A stretch of DNA of 64,000 bases. Source: Boudabousia tangfeifanii (lineage in GTDB: Bacteria; Actinomycetota; Actinomycetes; Actinomycetales; Actinomycetaceae). How positions within the stretch are numbered: the stretch's first letter is position 1; every line of letters begins with the position of its first letter. The stretch covers positions 124,001 to 188,000 of the forward strand of contig NZ_CP017812.1 of the NCBI RefSeq assembly GCF_001856685.1, read 5' to 3'. A model generated the notes under the pieces. It ran no database searches. It was not told where the DNA came from and worked only from the letters and a program-made list of their open reading frames with translations. The position numbers were made by a program, and so were the translations under genes. Below, piece by piece: positions 36,811 through 47,219 of this stretch.

Positions 36811-37176
36811 GGAAATTGCTCCTATTTCAAAATACAGTCTTGTTGGTCATGTTACTACACGCCAGAAATGCTTGCAGAAACAAAAACAATGAACTGTAAA
36901 TTATTGGAGCTCTGAATTAATTTTTTGAGAAGGAAGACTGTAAATTTCCGTGCTTTCTCAATAAATCTCGGTATTTGAGTAGTGCCTAAGTATTAAGTTT
37001 TAGTATTAGTCACATTTTTTCTTATAGTCACCTAAGAAAATGATCCAAAATGGTTGATGGTGTCAGCCCAGAAAGTGTCGAAAACTGGGCTGACACCATC
37101 AAGTTTTATTCGGACTAACCCTGCAACCGAGCTCTACCTTGGAGGAAGCCGAACCCGATTGCAGGAGTCCTTGGCG
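36811..37176. other. Intergenic region upstream of surface-protein gene 1
   Basis: 366 AT-rich bases without a gene. It contains the ribosome site and presumed promoter of gene 1 and the terminator of gene 2 (37056-37100). The ten-mer ACTGTAAATT occurs twice, at 36893-36902 and 36937-36946, possibly an operator. I cannot place a convincing -35/-10 pair. Confidence 0.5.
37056..37100. terminator. Terminator of surface-protein gene 2
   Basis: GATGGTGTCAGCCCAG pairs perfectly with its complement around a loop holding AAAGTGTCGAAAA. It lies 77 bases beyond the gene 2 stop (37177). T runs are weak on the minus strand. Confidence 0.75.
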
Positions 37177-40100
37177 TCAGGATCGACGTACTGTGCGGAA
37201 CATGCCTGCTGCTGACAACAGAACAATCAAAGCGCCGCCGATTGCCAGAGGCATGCGACCATTGCCGCCAGCCTTTGGAAGCTCACCGGTACGAGGATCT
37301 CGTACAGTAACCTTTGCAGCTGCGGTGAGGAAGGTGCCATCGTCAGCCTTGCCTAGTGCTTCACCGGTCTTGGCGTCAAGGGCAATCAAGTTGCCTGCGC
37401 CGTCAACCTTGAACACGTAAGGTTCAGGTAGCAAGGAGAAGTCCTTGGTTGGGGACTTGGTTTCCACTAGGAAGTAGACGGTACCAGCCGACAAGGTTGG
37501 GGTCACGAAGCGACCCATGTACTTGCCATCACCATCGGTGTCGGTCAAAGCATCTGCTGGAATCTGGCCTGCATTAGCTTCAGTCAACTCGTCAAGTTCT
37601 GCCTTAACCACTTCACCCATGGCCAATGGCTTGGCGTTGGAATCAGCAGCCTTGTACAAAGCGAACTTGGCACCCGAGAGGCGAGAACCGCCAGCGTCAG
37701 TCTTTTCAACCAACGCGATACCTAGCTGAGGCTTGACCGGGGTACAAGCATCGTTGTTACCATCAGTACCTTCGTCGCCTTCCATGCTGACATGGTTAAA
37801 GAAACCAGTTCCTGGGGTGCCACCATTTTCGGTACGGCATTCGCCCACACCCACAGCTTCAGAATCGGAAGCAGTCCAAGCCAACTTGGCAGCGTCCTCG
37901 GCAGTAATCTTGCCGGAAACCTCAACCAAGTAATCCATGTGCTCGCCACCGTTAACCTTGTCGGAACCCGCAGGAATCTCGAAAGTAACAGTGTTGCCAG
38001 CAATCCCGGAAACTGGAGCCAAAGCACCATCGGCAGGGCCGAACTTCGCATCAGTAATCACAAAGCCCTGAGGCAAAGTGATGGTATCGGAAATAGCAGG
38101 CTGGACTGAAGCGTTCTTGCCGCGGTTAGTGGCGCGAACACGGTACTTAACGGTTGCAGTCAAATCGCCATTATCAGCCGGAGTCAAAGTGACACCAGTA
38201 CCAGTGGTGCCAGGGGTCTTCACGAACCCGTCGCCACCATTGTTGGCCTCGTCAGCACCTTCAGCCGAAGGATCGAACTGCGAGTACTTTTCCACGCTCC
38301 ACTTGTTCTCCACAACTGGGATACAAGCGAAGTTGTCACGGTACCAAACGGCGTCATTCTCAGCGTACTGAGTGTTTTCCAAATCGATGTTGGCATTGTT
38401 AACCGCAGCCTTATCGTTCGGGTTCGCCAGCTTCACTTCTTCGCGGTTAACGGTAGCGGTCTGAGTTTCACACTGGCCGAGGGCGTCCTGCGCCTGCTCG
38501 AACTTCGTCAAATCAGAACCCTCAACCTTAGAGGTGTCAGCTTTAACTGGAATAGTGATGGTGAAGGTAGCCTTAGCCTGTGGGCCAAGATTCTTAACCG
38601 AATCAGCTAGCACAGCGCCAGCCTTAAGCTCTTCAGCGGTGTAGGTGTCCTTGCCGCCCACACGGGAACCTTCGCCCGAGAAGACAACCTTGACAGCCTT
38701 CGCATCATCCATGACCAAACCGGCAGGAACTTCGAAGTTATCGCGGACTACGCCAGTGTTACCAGCAAAGTTCGAATCATTAACCACGTTCATGCGGTAA
38801 ACGAGTTCGCCAGCTCCATTCTTCAACACCACTGGTTCACCTACGTGGGGGTTACCCAAAGCAGGATCCGGGGTGCCGGCAAGCTTCTCAATGTGGAAGC
38901 GAGGAAGGCGAGTGTTCTGGATAGTACAGGTGACGCTGCCATTTTCAGGCACATCAACAGTATTGGCGTTAACCATCTTGCCGTTGCCACCTTCACAGGT
39001 CCAGTTGCCGGACTGGTAGTAGCCAGCCACGCCACCTGGTTCGGTGATGGTTTCCGACAAGGCGTAACGACCGGCGAAAACATCCTGATCCACAGCTACG
39101 CCCTCGTTAGGCTTAGCCTGGCCAGTAGCGCCACCAAGTGGGTTCATGTTTTCCGCAGTGTAGCCGGAGGCAGCCAAAGAGAAGTGGCCGAGGTCGTTAG
39201 GTACCTGCGAGTTAATCACGCGACCGTCCTGGTCCACAATCTGCTTAACCAACTTCAAGTGAGCCACTGGACGAGGCTTCACTGGAATACAAGCATCATT
39301 GTTATCAGGACCATCGGAGTCATTTTCCATGGCAACACGGTTGAAGAAACCACCACCAGGGGTGCCCTCACCTTGGGTGTTGCACTCGCCAGCAATATTC
39401 TTAACAGCTTCCAAGCTATCAGCCTGCAAAGAAACAGTGACCTGGTAAGACTTCAGAGCGCCAGAAGCCAATTCCCCCGGAGCAAGGGTGAAAGTAGCGT
39501 TCTTGCCCTGAGACTTGCCGTCCACAGCAACATCGGTAATCGTGAAGCCCGCAGGGGCAGAGACTGTATCGGTCACGTTACCGGGGTTGCCAGCAGCAGT
39601 ACCAGAGTTAGCCACAGTTACCAAGTAGCTAACCTTGACAGAGCCGTCATCGTTAATCTTTGCATTGTTGATAGTGGTGCCGCCGGCAGTAGCTGGAGCG
39701 CCAGTTACTGGATCAATCGCACGCTTCTGCACCAAGAACTTAGGAGCATCAGGAGCAGGCTGTTCGCCGGCAGGAATATAGCTACACGAACCCATATCGG
39801 CAATACCAGGAGAAACAGTTACGTTAGGAACGCGGGTAATCTTGCCGCCATCAGGCGAAGCAGTGTACAAGTAGCCTTGATCTCGGGTACCGAGGTAAAG
39901 ATTACCGTCAGCACCAACCGCTACGCCGTTAAATTCCTTGATCGAATCTGAACTTGTCAAAATTGCCTGTTTGATTGGCTGGATCACGGTCTGGCCGGTG
40001 GTGTTAATCAAGTCGTCATGAGAGTAGGTCAAAACAACTTTCTGCTTAAGAGCGTTGCTACCAGTGGTTGAGTTTGCAACCGTTACCAAGTCACCATTTG

Positions 40101-41787
40101 CATTGAAAGTAATGTCAAGCGGCAAATTGGTGGTAACAAGCGGATTACCTAGAGTGCCATGGCGTTCCCACTGAGCTGCTGGGTTCGAAACGTCCAAGGA
40201 ATACAAATAACCTGAACCATGGAAAGCCCACAAGATACCATCCGGATCAAAGCCCAAGGAGATAATTCGAGCAGTCGACGAAGGGTATGGAGGGAAGTTG
40301 GTCAAAACACCCTTGCCGCCATTTTCACTGGAAGCAGTGTACAAACGTGCTGGCTGACCCTTTGGAGCGGTCGCGTACCAAATGGTGTTTTCGACCTTAG
40401 GGGAGATAGCAATGGTGCCCGAGTAAGGAGGAATGCTTAGACCATCACGCAAGGTGGTCATTTCCTGCTTCTTCGAATCCCAAAGATCGATACGCTTCGA
40501 GACATCAACAGCGTTAGAAGCGTTGATGTAAATATCCGAACACCATGGTGGAGGTGGGGGTAGTTCACCGTTCTTATCGCGGATCACGAAGGAATCGTTA
40601 GCGTTCTCCTGTGCTGGAGGAAGCTTACGAGCCTGAGAAATCTGGACACCAATGATGTCACGCTTCGCGCTCAAGTTAGTCGAAGTACGAATCGGAACAC
40701 AGTTAGCCAACTTAAAGCCGCGGCGAAGTTCGAAAACGGTGCCGGACTTTACCCACTGGGTGCCAGTCCAAGTCTCTGGGTTGTAAGGCCAGTTGATCGA
40801 ATCCAAGAAACGACCATTAGCCAACTTCGGATCAGTCCCGAAAAGTGGCTTAGTCGAGTCGTCATTACGGGTAACCGCATCGGTCAAGAACTCGTTGGTC
40901 AAAGCGCCATCAGTAGTGCCCGGGTTAGAAACACGGAAACCATTGCGCTTTTCCAAGTTCACGTCAGCCAAAGCGGCAGCGTCGGCCGGCAAAGGATCCA
41001 AAACAGCGTCCTTGGAATCCGAGTAGTCGGCAAACTTGATGTCGGCGAGCCAAGCACCGAGGTCGCCCTCGGGAATCTTGTACTTAAAGTAAGCCACACC
41101 AGAACACTGACCGGCATCCCAAATCAACTTCTGATCCATCTGCTCAAGGGCGGTGTCGCCAGAAGGGGTCATGTTCATCGAAGCGGAAGCAACGATCACC
41201 ATGCCAGGCTTGACATCAGCATTCAAAGTAGCCTGCTTAGTGAAGGTCGCAGTCCCACCCTTGGTAACGTTCTCAATGGTGTAAACCCAAGTGTTTGAAT
41301 CCTTAGGATCCTGGGTAACACCAGTGACATTGCCACCAGGGAACTGGAGATCACTCAAAGCCGGGGCAGTCTTGAACGGAGCCTTTTCGTCCTGAGTAAC
41401 GCTGAGGGTCACCTTGTTTGGGGTGCCTTCAGGTACGGTGAAATCGATCTTGCCAGTGTAGGTGAAATCTTCACCTGGCTGTGGCTGCTTCCCCTCGGCA
41501 CCCAACGAGTGCTCAAGGTTAACGGTGATAGTTGGCTTATCACCAACCGCCTCCGCAATCGACGAATCGTTGACATAAGCGTACGAATCGTTGGTAGGGG
41601 CCATGGACAAAGCCACGCCCGCCACCAAAGCGGAAGTTAACGCCACACCAGCTACCCCGAAACGGGCGTAGTGGCTGGCAGTACGACGCGACTGCTCATT
41701 GCGAAGTCGCTTGGGACTGTGCTCAGCCCCCTCAATAGAGGACTGAGGACGGCCGACGGTGCGGTCATCGGTCATTTTCTCAGGCAC
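37177..41787 (-). CDS. Giant LPKAG-anchored surface protein 2 (type B N-terminus)
   Basis: 1536 residues from a GTG at 41787 with AGGAG six bases ahead. A 42-residue basic extension precedes the hydrophobic export segment, then YVNDSSIAEAVGDKP. The head resembles protein 4 (for instance GVAVGADGNLYLGTRDQG propeller-like repeats and the DMGSCSY close) rather than proteins 1 and 3. DUF11-like repeats (about 690-1350) and a SpaA-like domain follow, with LPKAG at 1503-1507, membrane helix and VRRS tail. The conserved TDGNNDAC-type and DNNDACIP linkers repeat through the stalk. Expected to be displayed on the wall as an adhesin; ligand unknown. Confidence 0.88.
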   Translation of the reverse strand: MPEKMTDDRTVGRPQSSIEGAEHSPKRLRNEQSRRTASHYARFGVAGVALTSALVAGVALSMAPTNDSYAYVNDSSIAEAVGDKPTITVNLEHSLGAEGKQPQPGEDFTYTGKIDFTVPEGTPNKVTLSVTQDEKAPFKTAPALSDLQFPGGNVTGVTQDPKDSNTWVYTIENVTKGGTATFTKQATLNADVKPGMVIVASASMNMTPSGDTALEQMDQKLIWDAGQCSGVAYFKYKIPEGDLGAWLADIKFADYSDSKDAVLDPLPADAAALADVNLEKRNGFRVSNPGTTDGALTNEFLTDAVTRNDDSTKPLFGTDPKLANGRFLDSINWPYNPETWTGTQWVKSGTVFELRRGFKLANCVPIRTSTNLSAKRDIIGVQISQARKLPPAQENANDSFVIRDKNGELPPPPPWCSDIYINASNAVDVSKRIDLWDSKKQEMTTLRDGLSIPPYSGTIAISPKVENTIWYATAPKGQPARLYTASSENGGKGVLTNFPPYPSSTARIISLGFDPDGILWAFHGSGYLYSLDVSNPAAQWERHGTLGNPLVTTNLPLDITFNANGDLVTVANSTTGSNALKQKVVLTYSHDDLINTTGQTVIQPIKQAILTSSDSIKEFNGVAVGADGNLYLGTRDQGYLYTASPDGGKITRVPNVTVSPGIADMGSCSYIPAGEQPAPDAPKFLVQKRAIDPVTGAPATAGGTTINNAKINDDGSVKVSYLVTVANSGTAAGNPGNVTDTVSAPAGFTITDVAVDGKSQGKNATFTLAPGELASGALKSYQVTVSLQADSLEAVKNIAGECNTQGEGTPGGGFFNRVAMENDSDGPDNNDACIPVKPRPVAHLKLVKQIVDQDGRVINSQVPNDLGHFSLAASGYTAENMNPLGGATGQAKPNEGVAVDQDVFAGRYALSETITEPGGVAGYYQSGNWTCEGGNGKMVNANTVDVPENGSVTCTIQNTRLPRFHIEKLAGTPDPALGNPHVGEPVVLKNGAGELVYRMNVVNDSNFAGNTGVVRDNFEVPAGLVMDDAKAVKVVFSGEGSRVGGKDTYTAEELKAGAVLADSVKNLGPQAKATFTITIPVKADTSKVEGSDLTKFEQAQDALGQCETQTATVNREEVKLANPNDKAAVNNANIDLENTQYAENDAVWYRDNFACIPVVENKWSVEKYSQFDPSAEGADEANNGGDGFVKTPGTTGTGVTLTPADNGDLTATVKYRVRATNRGKNASVQPAISDTITLPQGFVITDAKFGPADGALAPVSGIAGNTVTFEIPAGSDKVNGGEHMDYLVEVSGKITAEDAAKLAWTASDSEAVGVGECRTENGGTPGTGFFNHVSMEGDEGTDGNNDACTPVKPQLGIALVEKTDAGGSRLSGAKFALYKAADSNAKPLAMGEVVKAELDELTEANAGQIPADALTDTDGDGKYMGRFVTPTLSAGTVYFLVETKSPTKDFSLLPEPYVFKVDGAGNLIALDAKTGEALGKADDGTFLTAAAKVTVRDPRTGELPKAGGNGRMPLAIGGALIVLLSAAGMFRTVRRS

Positions 41788-42205
41788 GAATTGCTCCTAT
41801 TCAAAACTGTACATAGTACGTAGAAGCTGGAATCGTACGTGCAAAAAAACATTCACGCAAACAACTAATTTTCACGTTCTCAACAAGGTCTATTTGTTTC
41901 CTAATGGCAATATTTGTAAACCTGCTGTTTGACAAAAATATGATGATTTATGTCGGTTAAATATGAGCCAGCAAACTTTTCTTTGTGACAGATTTATTAA
42001 AGCTGCCATTTTCTTTTATTTTCTTGCGCAAGCAAGTTTCTGACACTGTGTTGTAATCGTCATTTATAATTTTCAGCAGAATTGTGGGCGAAAGTGAAAT
42101 AAGTGTGACCTCTTAGGCAAGCAGTGATTTAGATTTTCTTTCTCACGCCGTTTGTTTGTCAGAAAAAATGTAACGTTTTCGAGAATTTGTTATCGCATAA
42201 ATATG

Positions 42206-42243
42206 CGCTTATTATGCATGAATATTTTCGTGCATAATAAGCG
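42206..42243 (+). promoter_or_regulatory. Inverted repeat with plus-strand T run
   Basis: CGCTTATTATGCA (42206-42218) pairs with TGCATAATAAGCG (42231-42243) around a 12-base loop and is followed by GGTTTTT. A second palindrome, GCATAAATATGC (42195-42206), abuts it. As a terminator it would act on the plus strand, where no upstream gene is visible, so an operator or the end of a small RNA are both possible. Confidence 0.45.
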
Positions 42244-42266
42244 GGTTTTTGGCAGTAGATAAAGAA

Positions 42267-42310
42267 GTGGTGCCAACCGGAAAAGTGTCGAAAAATCCGG
42301 TCGGCACCAC
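42267..42310. terminator. Terminator of surface-protein gene 3
   Basis: GTGGTGCC and CCGG arms pair with CCGG and GGCACCAC across a loop AAAAGTGTCGAAAAA, the same loop core as in the terminator of gene 2. It lies 22 bases past the stop at 42332. Confidence 0.8.
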
Positions 42311-42331
42311 AAACCTTATTGGTGGAACCGC

Positions 42332-45300
42332 TTAGCTGCGACGCACCCGCAAAATTCGGGTCATGCCTAGGGCAGAAACCAGAACCAGTAGAGTGCCACC
42401 CACAGCCAGGGGCATTCGTCCATTACCGCCTGCCTTTGGCAGTTCGCCAGTGCGGGGGTCATGGACAGAAACCTTCGCTCCGGCAGTGAAGAACGTGCCA
42501 TCATCTGCCGATCCAATCGGTTGTGCCGTCTTTGCGTTCAAGGCAACCACGTTGCCCGAAGCATCAACTTGGAACACGAATGGTTCAGGCAGGAGCGAGA
42601 AGTCCTTAGTTGGCGACTTAGTCTCAACCAAGAAGTAGACCGTACCCACATTCAAATCCGGGGTCACGAAACGACCATGGTAGGTGTCGTCGCCGTCCTC
42701 GGTAGATAGGCTGTCAGGGGCGAAACGGCCCGCATTCTTAGCAGTCAACGGATCCAAATCAGCTTTCACTAAATCACCCATAGTTAGCGGTTTCGAGGAC
42801 GCATCCGCAGCCTGGTACAAGGCGAACTTGGCACCACTCAAACGAGCACCTGCCGCATCCGTCTTTTCTACCAGCAAGATGCCGGTGCGAGGCTTGATCG
42901 GAGTGCAAGCATCGTTATTGCCATCAGTGCCGTCATCACCGTCAATCGAGACGCGGTTAAAGAAGCCGGTGCCCGGACGACCAGCGCCCTCGGTGAGACA
43001 CTCACCAGCAGCGGTTGCGGCCGAATCGGATTCAGTCCAGTTCAACTTGGCGGCCTCGGTGGCCGAAATCTGGCCAGTCACTTCCACCAAGTAATCGCGG
43101 TGGGCACCACCAGCTACCTTGTCGGTACTAGCCGGAATCGTGAACGTAACCGTATTACCGCCAGCCTTTACCGGTGCTAGCGAATCGAGGTCGCGGCCAA
43201 ACTTCGCTGCAGTAATCTCGAATCCCTGGGGGAGAGTGATGGTATCCGTTACCTCGGGAACCACCGCTTCCAGCTTCCCTCGGTTGACCACCCGAACTCG
43301 GTACTTCACAGTGGCGCTGAGCTGGCCCTCACCACTAGGTTCGAGGACGACACCAGTACCAGTGCTACCTGGAGTCTTCACAAAGCCATCACCGCCATTA
43401 TTGGCCGGATCGGCGCCCTCGACTGCTGGGTCGTACTGCGCGAACTTTTCTACCTTCCACTTGTTTTCCACGACTGGAATACAAGCGAAGTTGTCGCGAT
43501 ACCAAACGTTGTCATTCTCGGCGTACAACGTGTTCTCGTGATCGAGGCTGGCGTTGTTGACTGCCGCATCGTCATTTGGCTTAGCTAAATTGACCTTTTG
43601 GCGATTAACTGTGGCACTTTCCGTGGCGCACTGGCTCAAAGCGTCCTCGTGCTGCTGGAAACGCGTGACCGGCTTACCCAAAACCTGGCGGCTATCAGCC
43701 ATCACCGGAATGGTAATGGTGAAAGTAGCCTTGGCGTTCGGGGCCATGCCACGAATCGATTCGGCCAAAACGGCTCCCTGATCGAGCTCAGCCTTGGTGT
43801 AAGTGTCCTTACCGCCAAAGCGTTGACCATCGCCCGAGAAAGTCACCTTCGCAACACTAGACTCGTCAAACAGTAGGCCATTGGGTGCCTGGAATCGATC
43901 GCGAACAATGCCGGTGCGGCCAGTAAAGTTCGAATCGTTTACCACTTCGAGGCGGTAAACCAGCTCGCCCTTACCATTCTTCAGAACCACAGGTTCACCA
44001 ACGTGCGGGTTGTTCAGACCTTCGGCTGGCGTATTAGCCAACTTCTGGATATGGAACTTAGGGGTACGAGTGTTCTTGATGGTACAAGTGACACTACCGT
44101 TCTTTGGCACATTAACCGTGTTGCCATCGAGCATACGCCCGCCAACACAATCCCAGTTACCAGACTGGTAGTAGCCGTTCAGAGCACCGGGCTCAGCAAT
44201 GGTCTCAACCAGCTTGTAATTACCGGGCACTACGTCTTCATCCGCAGCGACACCAGCATTACCCTTCGCCTGGCCAGAAACACCAGCAAGCGGGCTACCA
44301 GTTTCTGGGTTGAAGCCAGAAGCACCCAACATAAAGTGGCCGAGGTCGTCAAGCACGGGTGAATTAATCACGTCGCCGTTTTGATTGACGATCTGCTTAA
44401 CCAGTTTCAAGTGGGCAGTTGGCTGTCCGGTGAAAGGAATGCAAGCATCGTTATTCTCGGTGCCGTCGGCGTCCTCGGGCATGGCAACTTGGTTAAAGAA
44501 ACCAGTGCCCGGGGTGCCATTGCCGTCATTCTTACAAACCTGTGCGGTGGCATTATTAGCAGCTTGGAGACTATCAGCCTTTACTCGGATAGTAATGGCA
44601 AAAGCTTTCGTCCCACCCGGGGCTAATTCGCCCACCGGCAAGGTGAAGGGCGAACCACTAACGTTAGGCAAGCGGTCGCCACCCAAGACTGTCGCAGAAA
44701 CACTCTTGACTGTAAAACCTTTAGGAGCAGTAAAGGTATCGGTGATGTTCTGCGGGGTGATCGGTTCGTCGCCAACGTTAGTTGCGGTAACGACATACTT
44801 CAGAGTTGCCGTGCCATCAGCTCCAATCATTACCGGGTTCTTAGCCGCTTCACCGGCCGGGGCCAGGGTTCCCGTAACGGGATCCACTGCTGACTTCTGC
44901 ACCTTCACACCAGTAGGGCCAGGTTGCTGGCCGCCGAAGGAACAAGAAGTCAAGTCCAAGATGCCTGTTGCCGCAGCAGGACTGTAACTGAAAGGCTTCA
45001 TGTAGGTTTCGCGGTTACCCGACTCTGGCTCAATGTAAACGTTAGGACGCGTCGCGGTCGAAGTGCCCTTCGAAACATAGAGCTGGCCATCTGAACCGAA
45101 GGCGGAACCATAAATGTAGCCACCATTGGTGTAAGTGCCGTACTTCTTCCCCTGCGAGGGGTAGAGACGTTCATTCTTCTTCACCTGTTCGGCAGTGAAG
45201 ACATAAGTGATTGCCTTCGAAGAAGAGCCGAAAGTAGCTAGGAAATCACCATTAGACATAAATGCAAAGTCATTAACGTAGGCTCCGCGAATGTCCGTCT

Positions 45301-47029
45301 GGTTCATGATGATGGCACCTGGGTAGACGGTTGCCACGGTACCGTCCTCGTTAAATTCATAACGGTATAGACGGGTTTCGGTATCATTGGTGCGAGCCAA
45401 CCAGAAGCTGCCATCTGGGGAGAAAGCGCTCGGCTGGGTGGTGACGTCATAACCGAGGGCGCGCGGGTTAGTCACCCGCACCGTTTCAGTCCTACCAGTC
45501 TGCACGTTAAAACGCTTCAAACCGCGCATGTTTGACTGCGGCACATAGTAGAGCCAACCAGGGTACTGGCGGCCCATCGCGATACCACCCTGGACTGTGC
45601 GGTCAGGGAAAGCCACAGTCTTCATCCCGTGCTGTGGGTCCTTAATATTGATGGAACCAATTCGAGGGCTGCCGTAAATGAAGGTGCCCGGAGGCTGCAT
45701 ATCCATGAAATAGATATCGTCACACCATGAGTTCTCATCAATATTCTTTCCACCCGGCAGGCGGAAAACATCGATCGCAGTCTGATCGTTGGTTGGGAGT
45801 TTGCGACCTTGTGAAATCTGCACGCCAATAATGTCGCGCTTAGGATTCGGGGAGGTCGAAACTCGTACCGGCAAACAGTTTGCCAGCTTAAAACCACGTC
45901 TGATTTCAAACACGGTCCCGGACTTAATCCACTGTTTACCAGTCCAAGTTTCCGGATTGTAAGGCCAGTTGATTGAATCCAAGAAGCGGCCATTGGCCAG
46001 CTTAGGGTCAGTACCGAACAAAGGCTTGGTTGAGTCGTCATTGCGGGTGACGGCCTCGGTCAAGTACTCGTTGGTGAACGCCCCATCAGTGGTGCCCGGA
46101 GAAGAAACTCGGAAACCGTTTCGCTTCTCCATTTTAGGGTCGGCGAGGGCGGCAGCATTGGCCGGTAGAGGATCCAAAACTGCATCTTGGGAGTCTGAGT
46201 AATCTGCGAACTTGATATCGGTTAACCAAGCACCAAGTTTGCCTTCAGGCACCCGGTACTTGAAATAAGCAACACCAGAACACTGGCCAGCATCCCAAAT
46301 TAGCTTCTGATCAAGATTTTGTAGTTGGGTATCGCCCGTTGGGGTCATCGCAAAATTGGCAGAACCACTGATAATGGTGCCAGGGCCGGCCTCGGCAGAT
46401 AGGGTGGCCTGCTTAACGAATGTGGCCGTGCCACCCTGAGTAACATTTTCAATGGTGTAGACCCAAGTGTTCGGGTCATTATTGTCCTGCTTTACGCCAA
46501 CTACATTTCCACTGGGGAATTTTAGATCAGCTAGTTGCGGCGCAGACTTAAAAGGAGCCTGCGAATCTTGGGTGACAGAGAAGCGAATCCGGTTTGGAGC
46601 ACCTTCAGGCACGTTGAAGGTGAACTTCCCAGTGTAGGTGAAGTCCTCGCCCGGTTTCGGTTCGCTGCCATCACTGCTCTTGGAATGTTCCAAGGTGCCC
46701 TTGATGACTGGGGTATCGCCGACCGCTTCCTCGATGGAATTATCGTTAACGAAAGCAAAAGACTGTGTGGCCGGCGCACCCGAGAAAGCGAAGCTGCTGA
46801 CTAGGGCGGCGGTTAGTACGGTTGCGCCAACGCCTAAGCCAATACGAGCTCCATAAGGGACACGCTTAGAACCATTCTTATGAGCTTGGGAATGGTTACA
46901 CCGCAAATTAGTATCACTAATATGCGCATAATTATGCAGAGTTTCTGGGGTTGCTGTGTTTGGGTCTCCATTCGTTGAGGCTACCCGACTCTGATTAGAG
47001 GCACGATCGCCGGAAAAGAACTTAAACAC
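42332..47029 (-). CDS. Giant LPKAG-anchored surface protein 3 (type A N-terminus)
   Basis: 1565 residues from the GTG at 47029, chosen because AGGAG lies eight bases ahead and this matches the start context of genes 1 and 2; a TTG at 47068 has no such site. A 60-residue hydrophilic extension precedes the export helix, then VNDNSIEEAVGD. Its head is of the same kind as protein 1: FRLPGG then NSWCDDIYF, and GSAFGSDGQLYVSKG. DUF11-like repeats (VQKSAVDPVTGTLAP, HLKLVKQIVNQNG, FHIQKLANTP, VENKWKVEKF) and a SpaA-like domain lead to LPKAG at 1530-1534, a hydrophobic helix and RVRRS. Its codon use is richer in C than its neighbours' heads. Confidence 0.87.
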   Translation of the reverse strand: MFKFFSGDRASNQSRVASTNGDPNTATPETLHNYAHISDTNLRCNHSQAHKNGSKRVPYGARIGLGVGATVLTAALVSSFAFSGAPATQSFAFVNDNSIEEAVGDTPVIKGTLEHSKSSDGSEPKPGEDFTYTGKFTFNVPEGAPNRIRFSVTQDSQAPFKSAPQLADLKFPSGNVVGVKQDNNDPNTWVYTIENVTQGGTATFVKQATLSAEAGPGTIISGSANFAMTPTGDTQLQNLDQKLIWDAGQCSGVAYFKYRVPEGKLGAWLTDIKFADYSDSQDAVLDPLPANAAALADPKMEKRNGFRVSSPGTTDGAFTNEYLTEAVTRNDDSTKPLFGTDPKLANGRFLDSINWPYNPETWTGKQWIKSGTVFEIRRGFKLANCLPVRVSTSPNPKRDIIGVQISQGRKLPTNDQTAIDVFRLPGGKNIDENSWCDDIYFMDMQPPGTFIYGSPRIGSINIKDPQHGMKTVAFPDRTVQGGIAMGRQYPGWLYYVPQSNMRGLKRFNVQTGRTETVRVTNPRALGYDVTTQPSAFSPDGSFWLARTNDTETRLYRYEFNEDGTVATVYPGAIIMNQTDIRGAYVNDFAFMSNGDFLATFGSSSKAITYVFTAEQVKKNERLYPSQGKKYGTYTNGGYIYGSAFGSDGQLYVSKGTSTATRPNVYIEPESGNRETYMKPFSYSPAAATGILDLTSCSFGGQQPGPTGVKVQKSAVDPVTGTLAPAGEAAKNPVMIGADGTATLKYVVTATNVGDEPITPQNITDTFTAPKGFTVKSVSATVLGGDRLPNVSGSPFTLPVGELAPGGTKAFAITIRVKADSLQAANNATAQVCKNDGNGTPGTGFFNQVAMPEDADGTENNDACIPFTGQPTAHLKLVKQIVNQNGDVINSPVLDDLGHFMLGASGFNPETGSPLAGVSGQAKGNAGVAADEDVVPGNYKLVETIAEPGALNGYYQSGNWDCVGGRMLDGNTVNVPKNGSVTCTIKNTRTPKFHIQKLANTPAEGLNNPHVGEPVVLKNGKGELVYRLEVVNDSNFTGRTGIVRDRFQAPNGLLFDESSVAKVTFSGDGQRFGGKDTYTKAELDQGAVLAESIRGMAPNAKATFTITIPVMADSRQVLGKPVTRFQQHEDALSQCATESATVNRQKVNLAKPNDDAAVNNASLDHENTLYAENDNVWYRDNFACIPVVENKWKVEKFAQYDPAVEGADPANNGGDGFVKTPGSTGTGVVLEPSGEGQLSATVKYRVRVVNRGKLEAVVPEVTDTITLPQGFEITAAKFGRDLDSLAPVKAGGNTVTFTIPASTDKVAGGAHRDYLVEVTGQISATEAAKLNWTESDSAATAAGECLTEGAGRPGTGFFNRVSIDGDDGTDGNNDACTPIKPRTGILLVEKTDAAGARLSGAKFALYQAADASSKPLTMGDLVKADLDPLTAKNAGRFAPDSLSTEDGDDTYHGRFVTPDLNVGTVYFLVETKSPTKDFSLLPEPFVFQVDASGNVVALNAKTAQPIGSADDGTFFTAGAKVSVHDPRTGELPKAGGNGRMPLAVGGTLLVLVSALGMTRILRVRRS

Positions 47030-47219
47030 TAACAACGCTCCTAAACTAAATTTAACTTGAGCTTTCAAGCATAGGATTCTTAATTCTGGAAATCAAGCGT
47101 TGAAATTTAGGGAAAAACTTTTTGTTGAGACGATTCTAATTATCAAATTAATTATTTGTCTGCCGGGTTGACTTAAGGGGTAATTTTATAATTTATTGTG
47201 ATACAAGATGACACCTAAT

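Larger units (their letters stand above)
41788..42331. other. Intergenic region between surface-protein genes 2 and 3
   Basis: 544 AT-rich bases with no gene. It carries the upstream region of gene 2, the paired palindromes near 42194-42243 and the terminator of gene 3. A GTTTGTCAGAAAAAATGTAACG-like stretch near 42160-42178 partly resembles the palindrome at 47220-47242. No CDS with a ribosome site is seen. Confidence 0.5.

Noticed and set aside
38845..39951. A 368-residue plus-strand ORF inside surface gene 2
   Set aside because: It lies wholly antisense to a strongly supported gene with conserved domains; its composition is Ser/Arg/Val-rich without any motif.
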